Positions 1 through 9,770 of a DNA stretch of 64,000 bases are shown here, one piece after another (the stretch's first letter is position 1; every line of letters begins with the position of its first letter). The stretch is from Candidatus Zixiibacteriota bacterium. Its GTDB lineage: Bacteria > Zixibacteria > MSB-5A5 > GN15 > JAAZOE01. Under the pieces are notes generated by a model, which did not search any database, had not been told where the DNA came from, and saw only the letters and a program-made list of their open reading frames with translations. Made by a program: the position numbers and the translations under genes. Location: positions 1 to 64,000 of the forward strand of contig DAOUTW010000021.1 of the NCBI GenBank assembly GCA_030668485.1, read 5' to 3'.

Positions 1-3000
1 AACATTGGGCGAAACATATTCGACCGGCCATTTGGGGCGGTTTTGCCATTTGAAAACGACCACCGGGCCGCTGACAAACATATTTCTTTCCTGCTCGATG
101 ACCTTGTTGACGTTCTCCACTTCCTCTTCAGCCTGTTTACGTTCGGTGATATCCTCGACGGTGCCTTCATAATGAAGGGTATTACCGTCATTATCCCTGA
201 TCGCACGCGCGTTTTCGCTGACATACAGGATTGTCCCGTCTTTTCTGATCCAGGCTGATTCCCAGCCGGAAACGATTCCCTTACTTTCGATTTCATCTTT
301 GAAGGATGATCTTTCATACCCTGGTTCATAGCCAGTGTCTTCAAGGTTTCGTTGGGTAAGCTCATCGAAGGAAGAGTATCCCAGCATATTTAACAAGGCG
401 GGGTTAACCATCAAAACCTGCCCATCCGCGGTCGTGCGGTAAAGCCCGAGAAGCGAGTCCTCATATACTCGCCGGTATTTTTCCTCGCTTTCTCTCAATG
501 CTTCCTCGGCGCGGCGACGGTTGGAAATATCGCGTATCAGAATGATAATGCGTCCTTCTGACGCATCGAGATCGCCTTTGACCGCGGCCGAAAGCTCAAA
601 CCAGAACAACTCGTTCTTTAATTCCAGCGAATAAATAACTCCTTCGATTTGACCTTGATGCGATACTTTCTCGAGCGCCTCAACAATGATATCGGCTGCG
701 TCCCCGGGGATACATTCCTTGAAAGTTTTGCCGATGAATTCACTCGGCGGGCGATAAAGAAGTTCCGGGTTCGGAGCGCGGAAATCGTGAATGCGGCCCC
801 CCCTATCGACTTCAAATAACAGGTCAGGCAGGGCATTGAGAGTGGCATCGAGCTGTTCATGGGCCTGACGGAGGTCTTCTTCCGCCTTTTTGCGTTCGGT
901 GATATCGCGAAGAGTACCGATCATACCGATCATCTTGCCGGTTTGGTCATACAAAAGGGAGTTGTGCATGTATGAAGGAAAGACCGTCTTATCTCGCTTG
1001 ACATGCCAGATTTCACCGGCAAATTCGCCAGTTTCCTTGATCTTTTGATTAGCGGCCTCGACCTCCGGTATCTGCTCGGGTGTATGGAAAATCAAGAGAT
1101 TTTTGCCGAGGAGTTCTTCCGGTTTATATCCATGCATTTCGGCGAAGGCCTTGTTGATGAACTGGATATTTCCTTCAAGATTGACCAGAGCTATTCCTTC
1201 GGTGGTTTGCTTGACAATCGAGGACAGGAGAATCGATTGCTTCTCAGCCTTTTTGTAGGCCGTGATATCGGTGATAAATCCCTCCAGAGCAATCAATTCC
1301 CCCTCGTTGGAAGTAACCTGGCTGCCCTGTTCCCAGACCCATTTTTCCATCTTATCGCGGGTGATTATTCGATATTGCAACTGAAAGGGCAATCCCTTTT
1401 CCAGATTTTTTTGAACCTGTTCCCAGACCATCTGGCGGTCATCCGGATGAATGATATCATTGTACGATATCCTGGCATTGCCGAGTAAATCCTCGGGGGG
1501 GTATCCGGTCAGCTCGCTGCAACCATCGTTGACAACCTCCATTGTCCATTCGCTGTCGTTTTTGCAGCGATAAGCCATGCCAGGCAAATTGTTCATCAAG
1601 GTAGCCAATACCCGCCGGCTTTCTTTTATATTTTTCTCGGCTTGCCTTCGTTCGGTAATATCGCGGGCAATTCCCTGAATTACCGTTTCCCCTCCGATTT
1701 CGAATAAACCGGATGATACTTCGGCTGGAAAAATATCGCCATTTTTCTTTAAGAAATTGGTTTCAAAATTGACGAAACCGTCTTTGCGGATGCTTTGAAA
1801 AGCCTGGGCGCTTGATTGCAGAGCCTCGGGCGGATGCATTTCGATTATCTTTAGGGCCAGCATTTCCGGTTTTTTATAGCCGAATAGTTCCAGCGCTTTT
1901 TGATTGACATCGACTATATTGCCGGCAAGGTCATGAATGAAAATGGCGTCGATCGAGTTATGAAACAGGCTGCTATATTTTTCTTCGCTTTCCTGTAATG
2001 CCTTTTCGGTTCGCCTTCGCTCAGAAATATCTCGCACTATCGCCAGAACGGCTCGATGACCCTCGTATGAGATCAACCCAGCATTGATTTCGACCGGAAC
2101 CTCAACACCTTCCTTATCGACCAGGATAGTCTCATACCTTTGTGATTTTTCGCGGCCGGTGATTTGCAGGCTGTACTTTTCCACCACCCTGGATATTTGA
2201 TCGGGGTGGATATAGTCAGAAAAGGCTGTATTCATCCCTTCTTGAACCGTGTAGCCGACCATTCCCGCCAGGCGCCGGTTGATAAATTTCAACATCTTAT
2301 TCTGGATAATACAGATGCCGTCGTTGGCTCGTTCCACTACATTGCGATATTGCTCCTCGCTCTCACGCAATGAATTTACCATCCGTGACGTTTCCAGATC
2401 TTCCTGAAGGTAATCGATGAGCAGGTAACGGGATTTGCGGTCGTGCCCCAGGGCCTTCTCAATAATCAGATGTAACTCGTTAGGGATTTTCGTTTTACCT
2501 CTTTCGATCGGCACTGCGGAGGCGGCTGATGCACTCCCTTGCCCCACCTTTTTTCGATCTCGAAAGGGGTGTTTACCAGTGAACATTTCATATAAGATAA
2601 TCCCGACCGTATAGATATTGCTGCCATTGTCAAAATCGTTTCCGACCGTCTGCTCCGGTGATAAATAATCATAGACGCCTGTTTCGGTCGGGGACAGACT
2701 CTTTGATCCGGCGGCGCCTCTCAACAAGTGCCCGATCATGAGGAGTTGGACTTCGTTTGTCTTGCTAATCGCGATTTGGGCGGGGCGAAGATCGCGGTGG
2801 ACGATTCCGGCCTCATGCAGCGCCCTCAGTCCTCCGCATATTCGGATGGCGATATCCAGCGAATGGCGCGACGATAGGCCGCCTTCCCGGATAATATCGG
2901 CAAGGGTTCGCTCGCCCACATATTCCATCGCCACAAACGACCGCCCCTCGAACTCGGCCACTTCATAGATGTGAACGAAGTTGGGATTGCTGATGGCGGC

Positions 3001-3201
3001 TAAGGCTTGCGCCTCTCGATTGAAGGCCGACCGCATTTTGTCGTCTGAATTGCAGGCGGCAGGCAAAAACTGCAGCAGTACCTTGCGCTCCAGGTTGGCG
3101 TCGGTGGCAAGATAGACATCTTTCGGATAGCCATGATCCAGTTGGCGGATGATGGTGTAACGCGAAACTGTCGTGCCCTTTTTCAATATCGTTGACGACA
3201 T
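1..3201 (-). CDS. Multi-PAS sensor protein with N-terminal degenerate kinase domain (partial)
   Basis: The frame is open from an ATG at 3201 to the left edge (1067 codons seen, C-terminus missing). Residues 1-270 have a Hanks-type kinase fold, but the key residues are replaced: the VALK lysine is Gln44 (VLLQFLP), DFG is Met155-Ile156-Gly157, the catalytic-loop Asn is Gln142 (HRDLRPAQI, Asp137 retained), the glycine loop is degenerate (QLDHGYPKDV) and the conserved Asp before the F helix is Asn195 (NIYTVG). SPE is kept (181-183). Six complete PAS-PAC units follow from about residue 285 and a seventh begins at the edge; junctions read like DITERRKAEE. No membrane segment is visible, so it is probably cytoplasmic. 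The missing C-terminus may hold a histidine kinase or another output. By family knowledge such a kinase fold would be a pseudokinase used for binding or scaffolding. It is divergent to the act operon. Confidence 0.85.
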   Translation of the reverse strand, partial: MSSTILKKGTTVSRYTIIRQLDHGYPKDVYLATDANLERKVLLQFLPAACNSDDKMRSAFNREAQALAAISNPNFVHIYEVAEFEGRSFVAMEYVGERTLADIIREGGLSSRHSLDIAIRICGGLRALHEAGIVHRDLRPAQIAISKTNEVQLLMIGHLLRGAAGSKSLSPTETGVYDYLSPEQTVGNDFDNGSNIYTVGIILYEMFTGKHPFRDRKKVGQGSASAASAVPIERGKTKIPNELHLIIEKALGHDRKSRYLLIDYLQEDLETSRMVNSLRESEEQYRNVVERANDGICIIQNKMLKFINRRLAGMVGYTVQEGMNTAFSDYIHPDQISRVVEKYSLQITGREKSQRYETILVDKEGVEVPVEINAGLISYEGHRAVLAIVRDISERRRTEKALQESEEKYSSLFHNSIDAIFIHDLAGNIVDVNQKALELFGYKKPEMLALKIIEMHPPEALQSSAQAFQSIRKDGFVNFETNFLKKNGDIFPAEVSSGLFEIGGETVIQGIARDITERRQAEKNIKESRRVLATLMNNLPGMAYRCKNDSEWTMEVVNDGCSELTGYPPEDLLGNARISYNDIIHPDDRQMVWEQVQKNLEKGLPFQLQYRIITRDKMEKWVWEQGSQVTSNEGELIALEGFITDITAYKKAEKQSILLSSIVKQTTEGIALVNLEGNIQFINKAFAEMHGYKPEELLGKNLLIFHTPEQIPEVEAANQKIKETGEFAGEIWHVKRDKTVFPSYMHNSLLYDQTGKMIGMIGTLRDITERKKAEEDLRQAHEQLDATLNALPDLLFEVDRGGRIHDFRAPNPELLYRPPSEFIGKTFKECIPGDAADIIVEALEKVSHQGQIEGVIYSLELKNELFWFELSAAVKGDLDASEGRIIILIRDISNRRRAEEALRESEEKYRRVYEDSLLGLYRTTADGQVLMVNPALLNMLGYSSFDELTQRNLEDTGYEPGYERSSFKDEIESKGIVSGWESAWIRKDGTILYVSENARAIRDNDGNTLHYEGTVEDITERKQAEEEVENVNKVIEQERNMFVSGPVVVFKWQNRPKWPVEYVSPNV

Positions 3202-3509
3202 TTTTTATCGGTTTAACCCGGTCCGTGGCTCTCTTGTGCTCAATTACGTTCTACGATGATGAAGTGTACAAGATGTAACTAAATATAGCCTCAAATAGAA
3301 GACGGGGCAATATAAATCATCCTTATTCGGTCGGCATTAAATCCCGGTTTATGATAAACGAAAATAAGTTGCGAAATAGGTTGCCTTCTGCGTAACATAA
3401 GATAATTATATACGGGATGCAGTCTATTCCTGTTCAATAAAAATATATTATGAGATTAGAGCAGCTTGAGTTAAGGGTTTAGGGATGGCACGGGAGTAGG
3501 GTACGGGTC
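3202..3509. promoter_or_regulatory. Divergent intergenic region between the PAS protein and the act operon
   Basis: No gene is seen in these 308 bases. The stretch is AT-rich and must carry the promoters of both flanking transcription units. A TTGCCT at 3381-3386 lies upstream of an AT-rich GATAATTATATA run (3401-3412) and could be part of the rightward promoter, but the spacing to a good -10 is not ideal. No operator-like palindrome stood out. Confidence 0.3.
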
Positions 3510-4157
3510 GTGGCACAGATTTTCCCCAAATGGACCAATAGAATACAAACCTATGCCGCACTGGCAACGATTGTGCTAATCGCGGGCGTGGTCGGTTTCT
3601 TCTCGTACTACGGTTCACCCAAATACACCGATGTCGGGTACCAGCCAGTACAACCTGTTGCATACAGCCATAAACTTCATGCCGGAGATCTGGGTCTCGA
3701 CTGTCGGTACTGTCATAATCTGGTCGAGGAGTCGCCGCATGCCAATGTGCCGCCGACTCAGACCTGTATGAACTGTCATGTCTTGATTCTTCCGGAAAGT
3801 GAGAAACTGATTCCGGTGCGCGAAAGCTGGGCTTCCCGTACGCCGCTCGAATGGATTCGGATTCATAATCTGCCCGATTATGCCTATTTTGATCATAGCG
3901 CCCATCTTGCGGCCGGAGTAGGCTGCTCGAGTTGCCACGGCAATGTGGCCGAAATGGTCGAGGTCCGGCAGGTTGAGCCGTTATCGATGGGCTGGTGTCT
4001 CGATTGCCACCGCAATCCCGGTCAGCATTTAAGGCCTCAAGCAGAAATTACCAACATGCAATGGACATCGCCGGCCGATCAGGCAACCTTTGCCGAGCAG
4101 GTGATCAGGGATAAAAAGATTAAGCCACCACTTGATTGTTCCGGGTGCCATCGATGA
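3510..4157 (+). CDS. actA: Alternative complex III subunit ActA, pentaheme cytochrome c
   Basis: 215 residues from a GTG start; the ATG at 3485 stops after four codons. One N-terminal membrane segment (about residues 14-34) anchors a periplasmic domain with five CxxCH heme sites: CRYCH, CMNCH, CSSCH, CLDCH and CSGCH, the last at the extreme C-terminus. This is the count expected of ActA, the multiheme subunit that passes electrons from the quinol-oxidising membrane part of alternative complex III towards a cytochrome c or oxidase. The stop codon overlaps the ATG of actB (ATGA), which fits translational coupling. First gene of the act operon. Confidence 0.92.
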   Translation: MAQIFPKWTNRIQTYAALATIVLIAGVVGFFSYYGSPKYTDVGYQPVQPVAYSHKLHAGDLGLDCRYCHNLVEESPHANVPPTQTCMNCHVLILPESEKLIPVRESWASRTPLEWIRIHNLPDYAYFDHSAHLAAGVGCSSCHGNVAEMVEVRQVEPLSMGWCLDCHRNPGQHLRPQAEITNMQWTSPADQATFAEQVIRDKKIKPPLDCSGCHR

Positions 4158-7100
4158 TCAACGATAGAAAAAATCTGACGGGAAAAGAGTACTGGCGCAG
4201 CTTTAATCAACTGGCCGAGACGCCGGATTTCCGTAGATTCCTCGATCAGGAATTCCCGGAGATCGTCTCCGAAAACGGCCACGGGCTTTCCCGGAGAAAA
4301 TTCATCTCCCTGATGGGAGCATCGCTGGCTTTGGCCGGTCTGGCGGGATGCCGCCGTCCGGTCGAGAAAATTATTCCCTATGTGCAACAGCCGGAAGAAA
4401 TTGTGCCCGGCATCCCGGCTTATTATGCGACCTCAATGCCGTTCGGATCGACCGCTTACGGCTTGGTGGTGGAATGTCATGAAGGCCGCCCGACCAAAAT
4501 TGAGGGGAATGAGCTGCATCCCTCAACTATGGGTCGATCCAATGCCTTCATGCAGGCCGAGATATTAAACCTCTATGATCCTGACCGTTCCCAGAAGGTA
4601 ATAAAAAACGGCGCTAAATCGAGCTGGAAAGATTTTGTGACATTCTGGCAGGGTCAGTTGGAGCAATACCGGGGAACTAACGGCGAAGGTCTGGCTATTT
4701 TGACCGAGGAGTTTTCATCGCCGACGTTGTACCGGCTTGCGCGAGATTTAAGGAATAACTTCCGGGCAGCTCAATTTGCCGCATTCGAACCGATTGCGGA
4801 TGGACACCTGAGCGGTGACATATTTGACAAACCGACCGCAGATTTCTACTGCGATTACCAGTATGATAAAGCCTCGGTCATTTTCTCCATCGATTCTGAT
4901 TTCCTTATGACCGAAGGCGAGAGTGTCATCGCCGCCAAAAGGTTTGCAGACGGGCGAAAAATAAGCGGCACCGGCAATTCTATGAACAGGCTCTATGTTA
5001 TCGAACCGGATATGACGATTACCGGGGCTATGGCCGACCACCGGATGCGGATACCGAGAAGCAAAATTGGATCCTTTGTCGGAGCCCTGGCCTTCGAACT
5101 GGAAAAGCAGGGACTCAATACCGGTTTAGCCGATATAGTCGAGTCGTTCGGCAGCCATAATTTCGATCAGAAGTGGATTTCGACCCTGGCCAAAGACCTG
5201 GTCGCCCACAGGGGCGAATGCCTGCTTGTCGCCGGAAGAACACAGCCCAGCATGCAATTAATCGTTACCGTCTTGAACGAAGCGCTGGGTAATACCGGGG
5301 AAATTGTTAAATATAGGAAAACCGATTCAACCGCATCGCTTGTGGCTCGGTCGGAAGGCGATAGTATCGGGGGAATAATACAATCGGCTCAAGGCGGCGG
5401 TATCAAAACCCTTATCATATTCGGCGGCAACCCCATTTATAATTGCCCCGCCTCCCATCAATTATCAGAGGTCACTGGCAATATTGAGAATATAATTCAT
5501 TTCAGTACCCATGTGAATGAGACCTCTCAAAAAGCGAATTGGCATATCCCGCGGGCTCATTTCCTGGAAAGCTGGGGTGACACCAAATCCGCCGCGGGTA
5601 CACTCGGCATTATCCAGCCGATGATTGAACCATTATTTGGCGGACGCAGCGATGCAGAATTCTTTGAATTGATGGCCAATGGCAATGATAAAAAGGGTTA
5701 TGATATTGTCCGTGAAACCTGGCGGGAAATACTAAATGGCGGCAATTTTGAAAAGAAATGGCGCCGGGTGCTTCATGATGGCATTCATGCCAAGAATATG
5801 GCCTCAGATGACAAACCCCGATTGAATCTTAACCGCGATAATCGACGATATCTGTCAGGAGCCTTGAAAGCATCGGAGACTGCATTATCTGCGGCAAATC
5901 TGGAACTGACCTTCCAGGTTTCCCCTTCATTGTATGACGGTCGCTACGCGAACAACGGCTGGATGCAGGAATTGCCGCATCCGACAACTAAACTTACCTG
6001 GGATAATGCCGCCTGCATCAGTCCTAAGACGGCTCAAGAACTGAATCTTAAGAGCGGCGATGTCGTCAAAGTTTCCAATCAAAACGGTGAAATAGAAATC
6101 CCGGCATGGATAGTTCCGGGGCAGGCCGATTATACCGTCTCGTTGACACTTGGCTATGGTCATATTGCTGCGGGCAGGGTTGGCAGTGGCGTTGGGATTA
6201 ATGTTTATCCCCTCAGGCCACAACTCAATGCCTATTTTTCGTCAGGGGCCACCATTACTAAGACCGGAAAGACTTATAAACTGGCCTCGACTCAGGATCA
6301 TGGCGCGATGGAAGGGCGGCCGATAGTCCGTGAGGGTACACTTGAGGAATACCGTAAACATCCCGAATTTGCCAAAGAGATGGTCGAGCACCCGCCTTTG
6401 ACCGGGATCTACCCAGAGCATGATTACAGCCAGGGGTACCAATGGGGTATGAGCATCGATCTCAATGCTTGCACCGGATGCAATGCCTGCACTATCGCCT
6501 GCCAGAGCGAAAACAATATCCCGGTAGTTGGAAAAGAGAGAGTCTTGGAAGGCCGCGAGATGCACTGGATTCGTCTTGACCGGTATTTTACCGGCGAGGT
6601 CGACAATCCGGAGATGGTATTTATGCCGGTCGCCTGCCAGCATTGTGAAAACGCCCCCTGTGAGCAGGTCTGTCCGGTGGCGGCTACCGTTCATGACGCT
6701 GAAGGGCTAAATGTCATGACTTACAACCGGTGCATCGGGACGAGGTATTGTTCCAATAACTGCCCGTACAAGGTGCGTCGATTCAATTTCTTCAACTATA
6801 CCAAGGATCTTCCGGAGATCGTCCGGATGGCGATGAATCCCGATGTGACGGTTCGCTCCCGGGGTGTAATGGAAAAATGTACTTTCTGCACTCAACGGAT
6901 AACCCGGGGCAAGATAAAAGCCAAGCAGGAGGGACGGAGTGTTGCCGACGGTGAAATCAGTACCGCCTGCCAGCAGGCGTGTCCGGCGGGAGCAATTGTT
7001 TTTGGAAATATCAATAATCCCGACAGCAAAATAAGCGCGAGCAAAAAGAATAAACGCGGATATGGACTTCTGGCCGAACTAAATATGAAAACTCGCAATA

Positions 7101-7165
7101 CCTTTTTAGCCAGAATTCGTAATCCGCATCCTGACCTGGTCGATTATGACCCGGATGCAGGATAA
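4154..7165 (+). CDS. actB: Alternative complex III subunit ActB, molybdopterin-oxidoreductase-like/iron-sulfur protein
   Basis: 1003 residues from the ATG at 4154, preferred over the upstream start at 4136 because it overlaps the actA stop as ATGA. The N-terminus (GKEYWRSFNQLAETPDF) followed by a displaced twin-arginine signal (RRKFISLMG, Arg47-Arg48) is typical of ActB. The central part resembles a molybdopterin oxidoreductase; in studied alternative complexes III this domain carries no molybdenum. The last 300 residues are a ferredoxin-like subunit fused in: CTGCNACTIAC, CQHCENAPCEQVCP, CIGTRYCSNNCP, CTFC and CQQACP, giving cysteines for several clusters. It would sit on the periplasmic face between ActC and ActA. 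Translation would be coupled to actA. Confidence 0.93.
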   Translation: MINDRKNLTGKEYWRSFNQLAETPDFRRFLDQEFPEIVSENGHGLSRRKFISLMGASLALAGLAGCRRPVEKIIPYVQQPEEIVPGIPAYYATSMPFGSTAYGLVVECHEGRPTKIEGNELHPSTMGRSNAFMQAEILNLYDPDRSQKVIKNGAKSSWKDFVTFWQGQLEQYRGTNGEGLAILTEEFSSPTLYRLARDLRNNFRAAQFAAFEPIADGHLSGDIFDKPTADFYCDYQYDKASVIFSIDSDFLMTEGESVIAAKRFADGRKISGTGNSMNRLYVIEPDMTITGAMADHRMRIPRSKIGSFVGALAFELEKQGLNTGLADIVESFGSHNFDQKWISTLAKDLVAHRGECLLVAGRTQPSMQLIVTVLNEALGNTGEIVKYRKTDSTASLVARSEGDSIGGIIQSAQGGGIKTLIIFGGNPIYNCPASHQLSEVTGNIENIIHFSTHVNETSQKANWHIPRAHFLESWGDTKSAAGTLGIIQPMIEPLFGGRSDAEFFELMANGNDKKGYDIVRETWREILNGGNFEKKWRRVLHDGIHAKNMASDDKPRLNLNRDNRRYLSGALKASETALSAANLELTFQVSPSLYDGRYANNGWMQELPHPTTKLTWDNAACISPKTAQELNLKSGDVVKVSNQNGEIEIPAWIVPGQADYTVSLTLGYGHIAAGRVGSGVGINVYPLRPQLNAYFSSGATITKTGKTYKLASTQDHGAMEGRPIVREGTLEEYRKHPEFAKEMVEHPPLTGIYPEHDYSQGYQWGMSIDLNACTGCNACTIACQSENNIPVVGKERVLEGREMHWIRLDRYFTGEVDNPEMVFMPVACQHCENAPCEQVCPVAATVHDAEGLNVMTYNRCIGTRYCSNNCPYKVRRFNFFNYTKDLPEIVRMAMNPDVTVRSRGVMEKCTFCTQRITRGKIKAKQEGRSVADGEISTACQQACPAGAIVFGNINNPDSKISASKKNKRGYGLLAELNMKTRNTFLARIRNPHPDLVDYDPDAG

Positions 7166-7193
7166 AAAGCGAGAGGATTAGAGGCTATATAGC

Positions 7194-8600
7194 GTGGGTT
7201 CGAAAACCGAAATATTCCAACCTCCCGGCGAAGAAGCGCCGTTGATTGCCGGTAATCCCGATTTTCATGCGGTAACCGACAAAATCAGCCGGATCTCGGA
7301 GCGGAAGGTTGGCCGACTCTGGTACATTGGAATATCAATATCAGGATCGTTAGCGGTTCTCCTGTTTGTGTCGATTGCTTATCTGGTCTGGGAGGGGATT
7401 GGTGTCTGGGGTGTCAATAATCCGGTCGGATGGGGATGGGCGATTATCAATTTCGTGTTTTGGGTCGGTATCGGTCATGCCGGAACGCTGATCTCGGCAA
7501 TCCTCTTCCTGCTCCGGCAACGGTGGCGGACATCAATTAACCGTTTTGCCGAGGCGATGACCTTGATGGCGGTAACGTGTGCCCTGATTTTTCCCGGGAT
7601 TCATGTCGGGCGGATATGGATTGCCTATTTCATGTTCCCACTGCCGAATCAGATGGAGATATGGCCCAATTTCCGCAGCCCATTGCTTTGGGACGTTTTC
7701 GCAGTCGGAACCTACTTTACCGCTTCGCTTCTTTTCTGGTATGTCGGCCTTATTCCCGACCTGGCGACCCTGCGTGATCGCGCCAAACAAAAATTTAAAA
7801 AAATTATACTCGGTGCCCTTTCCCTTGGGTGGCGGGGCGGCAACCGGCAATGGAAACATTATGAACTGGCCTATTTGATTCTGGCCGGTATCTCTACACC
7901 ACTGGTTTTGTCAGTCCACTCAGTGGTCAGCACTGACTTTGCCGTCAGCATTCTGCCGGGATGGCACACGACCATCTTCCCGCCGTATTTTGTAGCGGGT
8001 GCGATTTTCTCAGGTTTTGCGATGGTGATGACGCTGTCGATTTTTGTCCGTAAGGCATTCAATCTTGAAGACTACATCACGATCAGCCACCTTGAAAAAA
8101 TAAACAAGGTCATGCTTTTGACCGGTATGATGGTTGGTTATGGTTATTCGGTTGAATTCTTTATTGCCTGGTATAGTGGCAATATTTATGAGGTGTTCAC
8201 TTTTGTGAATCGTGCCGTCGGGCCATACGCCTGGGGGTACTGGACGATGATTTGCTGTAATGTTCTGGTGCCTCAACTTTTCTGGTTTAAGAAATTACGT
8301 ACCAGCATCCCGGTCATGTTGGTCGCCTCGATCCTGATAAATGTCGGGATGTGGTTCGAAAGATTCGTAATCGTTGTCTCATCGCTGGCCAACGACTTCC
8401 TCCCGTCGAGTTGGGCCTATTACAAGCCGACTTTCTGGGATATCAGCACTTTCGTCGGATCATTCGGATTGTTCTTCACCCTGATGCTGCTCTTCGTTCG
8501 TTTTGTTCCGGTTATCGCCATCTCGGAAGTCAAGGGTGTGTTACCCCAGGCCGACCCGCATCATCATGGAGATGCCGGTGAGGGAGGTAGTAATGGCTAA
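7194..8600 (+). CDS. actC: Alternative complex III subunit ActC, NrfD-like membrane protein
   Basis: 468 residues from a GTG start, with a purine-rich stretch (GAGAGGATTAGAGG) upstream. The N-terminal tail is followed by about ten hydrophobic segments, as in the NrfD/PsrC family, which forms the quinol-binding membrane core of the complex. Recognisable stretches include [20 protein letters not shown] and the repeated pattern ending in a soluble His-rich C-terminus ([11 protein letters not shown]). It is placed directly after actB, the expected order, and overlaps the start of actD by eight bases. Confidence 0.93.
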   Translation: MGSKTEIFQPPGEEAPLIAGNPDFHAVTDKISRISERKVGRLWYIGISISGSLAVLLFVSIAYLVWEGIGVWGVNNPVGWGWAIINFVFWVGIGHAGTLISAILFLLRQRWRTSINRFAEAMTLMAVTCALIFPGIHVGRIWIAYFMFPLPNQMEIWPNFRSPLLWDVFAVGTYFTASLLFWYVGLIPDLATLRDRAKQKFKKIILGALSLGWRGGNRQWKHYELAYLILAGISTPLVLSVHSVVSTDFAVSILPGWHTTIFPPYFVAGAIFSGFAMVMTLSIFVRKAFNLEDYITISHLEKINKVMLLTGMMVGYGYSVEFFIAWYSGNIYEVFTFVNRAVGPYAWGYWTMICCNVLVPQLFWFKKLRTSIPVMLVASILINVGMWFERFVIVVSSLANDFLPSSWAYYKPTFWDISTFVGSFGLFFTLMLLFVRFVPVIAISEVKGVLPQADPHHHGDAGEGGSNG

Positions 8601-9132
8601 TCAGTCGGGCAAAGTTCATGGTCTCCTGGCTCGTTTCGAATCGCCGGGGGCATTACTTGAGGCCGCCAAAAAGATCAATGCCGCCGGATACAAAAAGTTC
8701 GACAGCCATTCACCGTTTCCGATTCATGGGATGGATGAGGCGATGCGGTTGAAACGGTCGCCGATCGGATGGATCGCGGGACTGCTGGCCTTGTGCGGCG
8801 GTGCCGGATTGCTGGCCCTGCAATGGTGGTCGAGCAGTGTCGAATATCCACTGGTCATATCAGGTAAACCGTTTTTCAGTTTCCAGGCTTATGTGCCGGT
8901 GACATTTGCGGGCGCGGTGCTATGCGCCGCCTTTGCCGCCACCTTCGGGATGTTGATGATCAACCAATTGCCGCGGCTCCATCACCCGGTTTTCTTCTCT
9001 GACAATTTTAACGCCACCGACGATGGATTCTTTATCAGTATCGAGGCCGGCGACCCCGATTTCGATAAGGACAAAACGGCCGCCTTCCTTAAATCGATCG
9101 GTTGTGTCGAAGTGGAGGTATTGCAGGGATGA
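8593..9132 (+). CDS. actD: Alternative complex III subunit ActD (DUF3341 family)
   Basis: 179 residues from the ATG at 8593, which has a strong ribosome site (GGGAGGTAGTA) just upstream; longer in-frame versions from 8503 would run inside actC. The N-terminus ([34 protein letters not shown]) is the DUF3341 signature seen here as shorter motifs such as [18 protein letters not shown], followed by two membrane segments (about 56-75 and 95-120). ActD is a structural membrane subunit beside ActC and ActF. The stop codon overlaps actE as ATGA. Confidence 0.92.
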   Translation: MANQSGKVHGLLARFESPGALLEAAKKINAAGYKKFDSHSPFPIHGMDEAMRLKRSPIGWIAGLLALCGGAGLLALQWWSSSVEYPLVISGKPFFSFQAYVPVTFAGAVLCAAFAATFGMLMINQLPRLHHPVFFSDNFNATDDGFFISIEAGDPDFDKDKTAAFLKSIGCVEVEVLQG

Positions 9133-9770
9133 GTCCGAATAATTCCCGCATATTCATGTTCCGGAATTTTGTGATTGCTGCAATGGTGATCATGCTTTCC
9201 GCCGGATGCGGCCGGGGATCGTCATCGGAAAAACCGCCGATTCATCTCAATCCGAATATGGACAGCCAGGAAAAATATAAGGCTCAATCGGAAAGTCATT
9301 ACTTTGCCGACGGTTCCGCTATGCGTAAACCGGTTGAGGGAACGGTCGCAAGAGGGCAGTTGCGTGAAGATGCCGCATACTTCACCGGCAAAGACGATCA
9401 AGGCAAGCCGATGAAAAAGATTCCTGTTGAATTAACGATGGAACTTCTCGAGCGCGGCCGGGAAAGGTTCGACATTTATTGTTCTCCTTGCCATAGCCGG
9501 GTTGGCGACGGGCAAGGGATCATGGTAACAAGAAAATATGCAGCGCCGCCTACGTTCCATCAGGACCGGCTGCGTGATATTGAGGACGGTTACATTTTCG
9601 GTGTCATTACCAACGGTTTTGGCAACATGCCGCTCTATGCTCATCAGGTCAGGGTGGAAGACAGATGGGCGATAGTCTCGTACCTGCGGGCCTTACAAAG
9701 GAGCCGTAGTGCGACCGAGAAAGACATCCCAGCGGATATGCGGGGGAAGATTGAGCAGGCGGGGAAATGA
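9129..9770 (+). CDS. actE: Alternative complex III subunit ActE, lipoprotein monoheme cytochrome c
   Basis: 213 residues from the ATG at 9129 overlapping the actD stop. A signal sequence ends in the lipobox LSAGC (Cys27), so the protein is lipid-anchored in the periplasm. One heme site, CSPCH, is followed by a possible distal Met in GNMPLYAHQV. ActE is the monoheme electron-exit subunit of the complex. The pattern YFADGSAMRKPVEGTVARG before the heme domain is typical of this family. Its stop overlaps actF as ATGA, continuing the chain of translational couplings. Confidence 0.92.
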   Translation: MSPNNSRIFMFRNFVIAAMVIMLSAGCGRGSSSEKPPIHLNPNMDSQEKYKAQSESHYFADGSAMRKPVEGTVARGQLREDAAYFTGKDDQGKPMKKIPVELTMELLERGRERFDIYCSPCHSRVGDGQGIMVTRKYAAPPTFHQDRLRDIEDGYIFGVITNGFGNMPLYAHQVRVEDRWAIVSYLRALQRSRSATEKDIPADMRGKIEQAGK

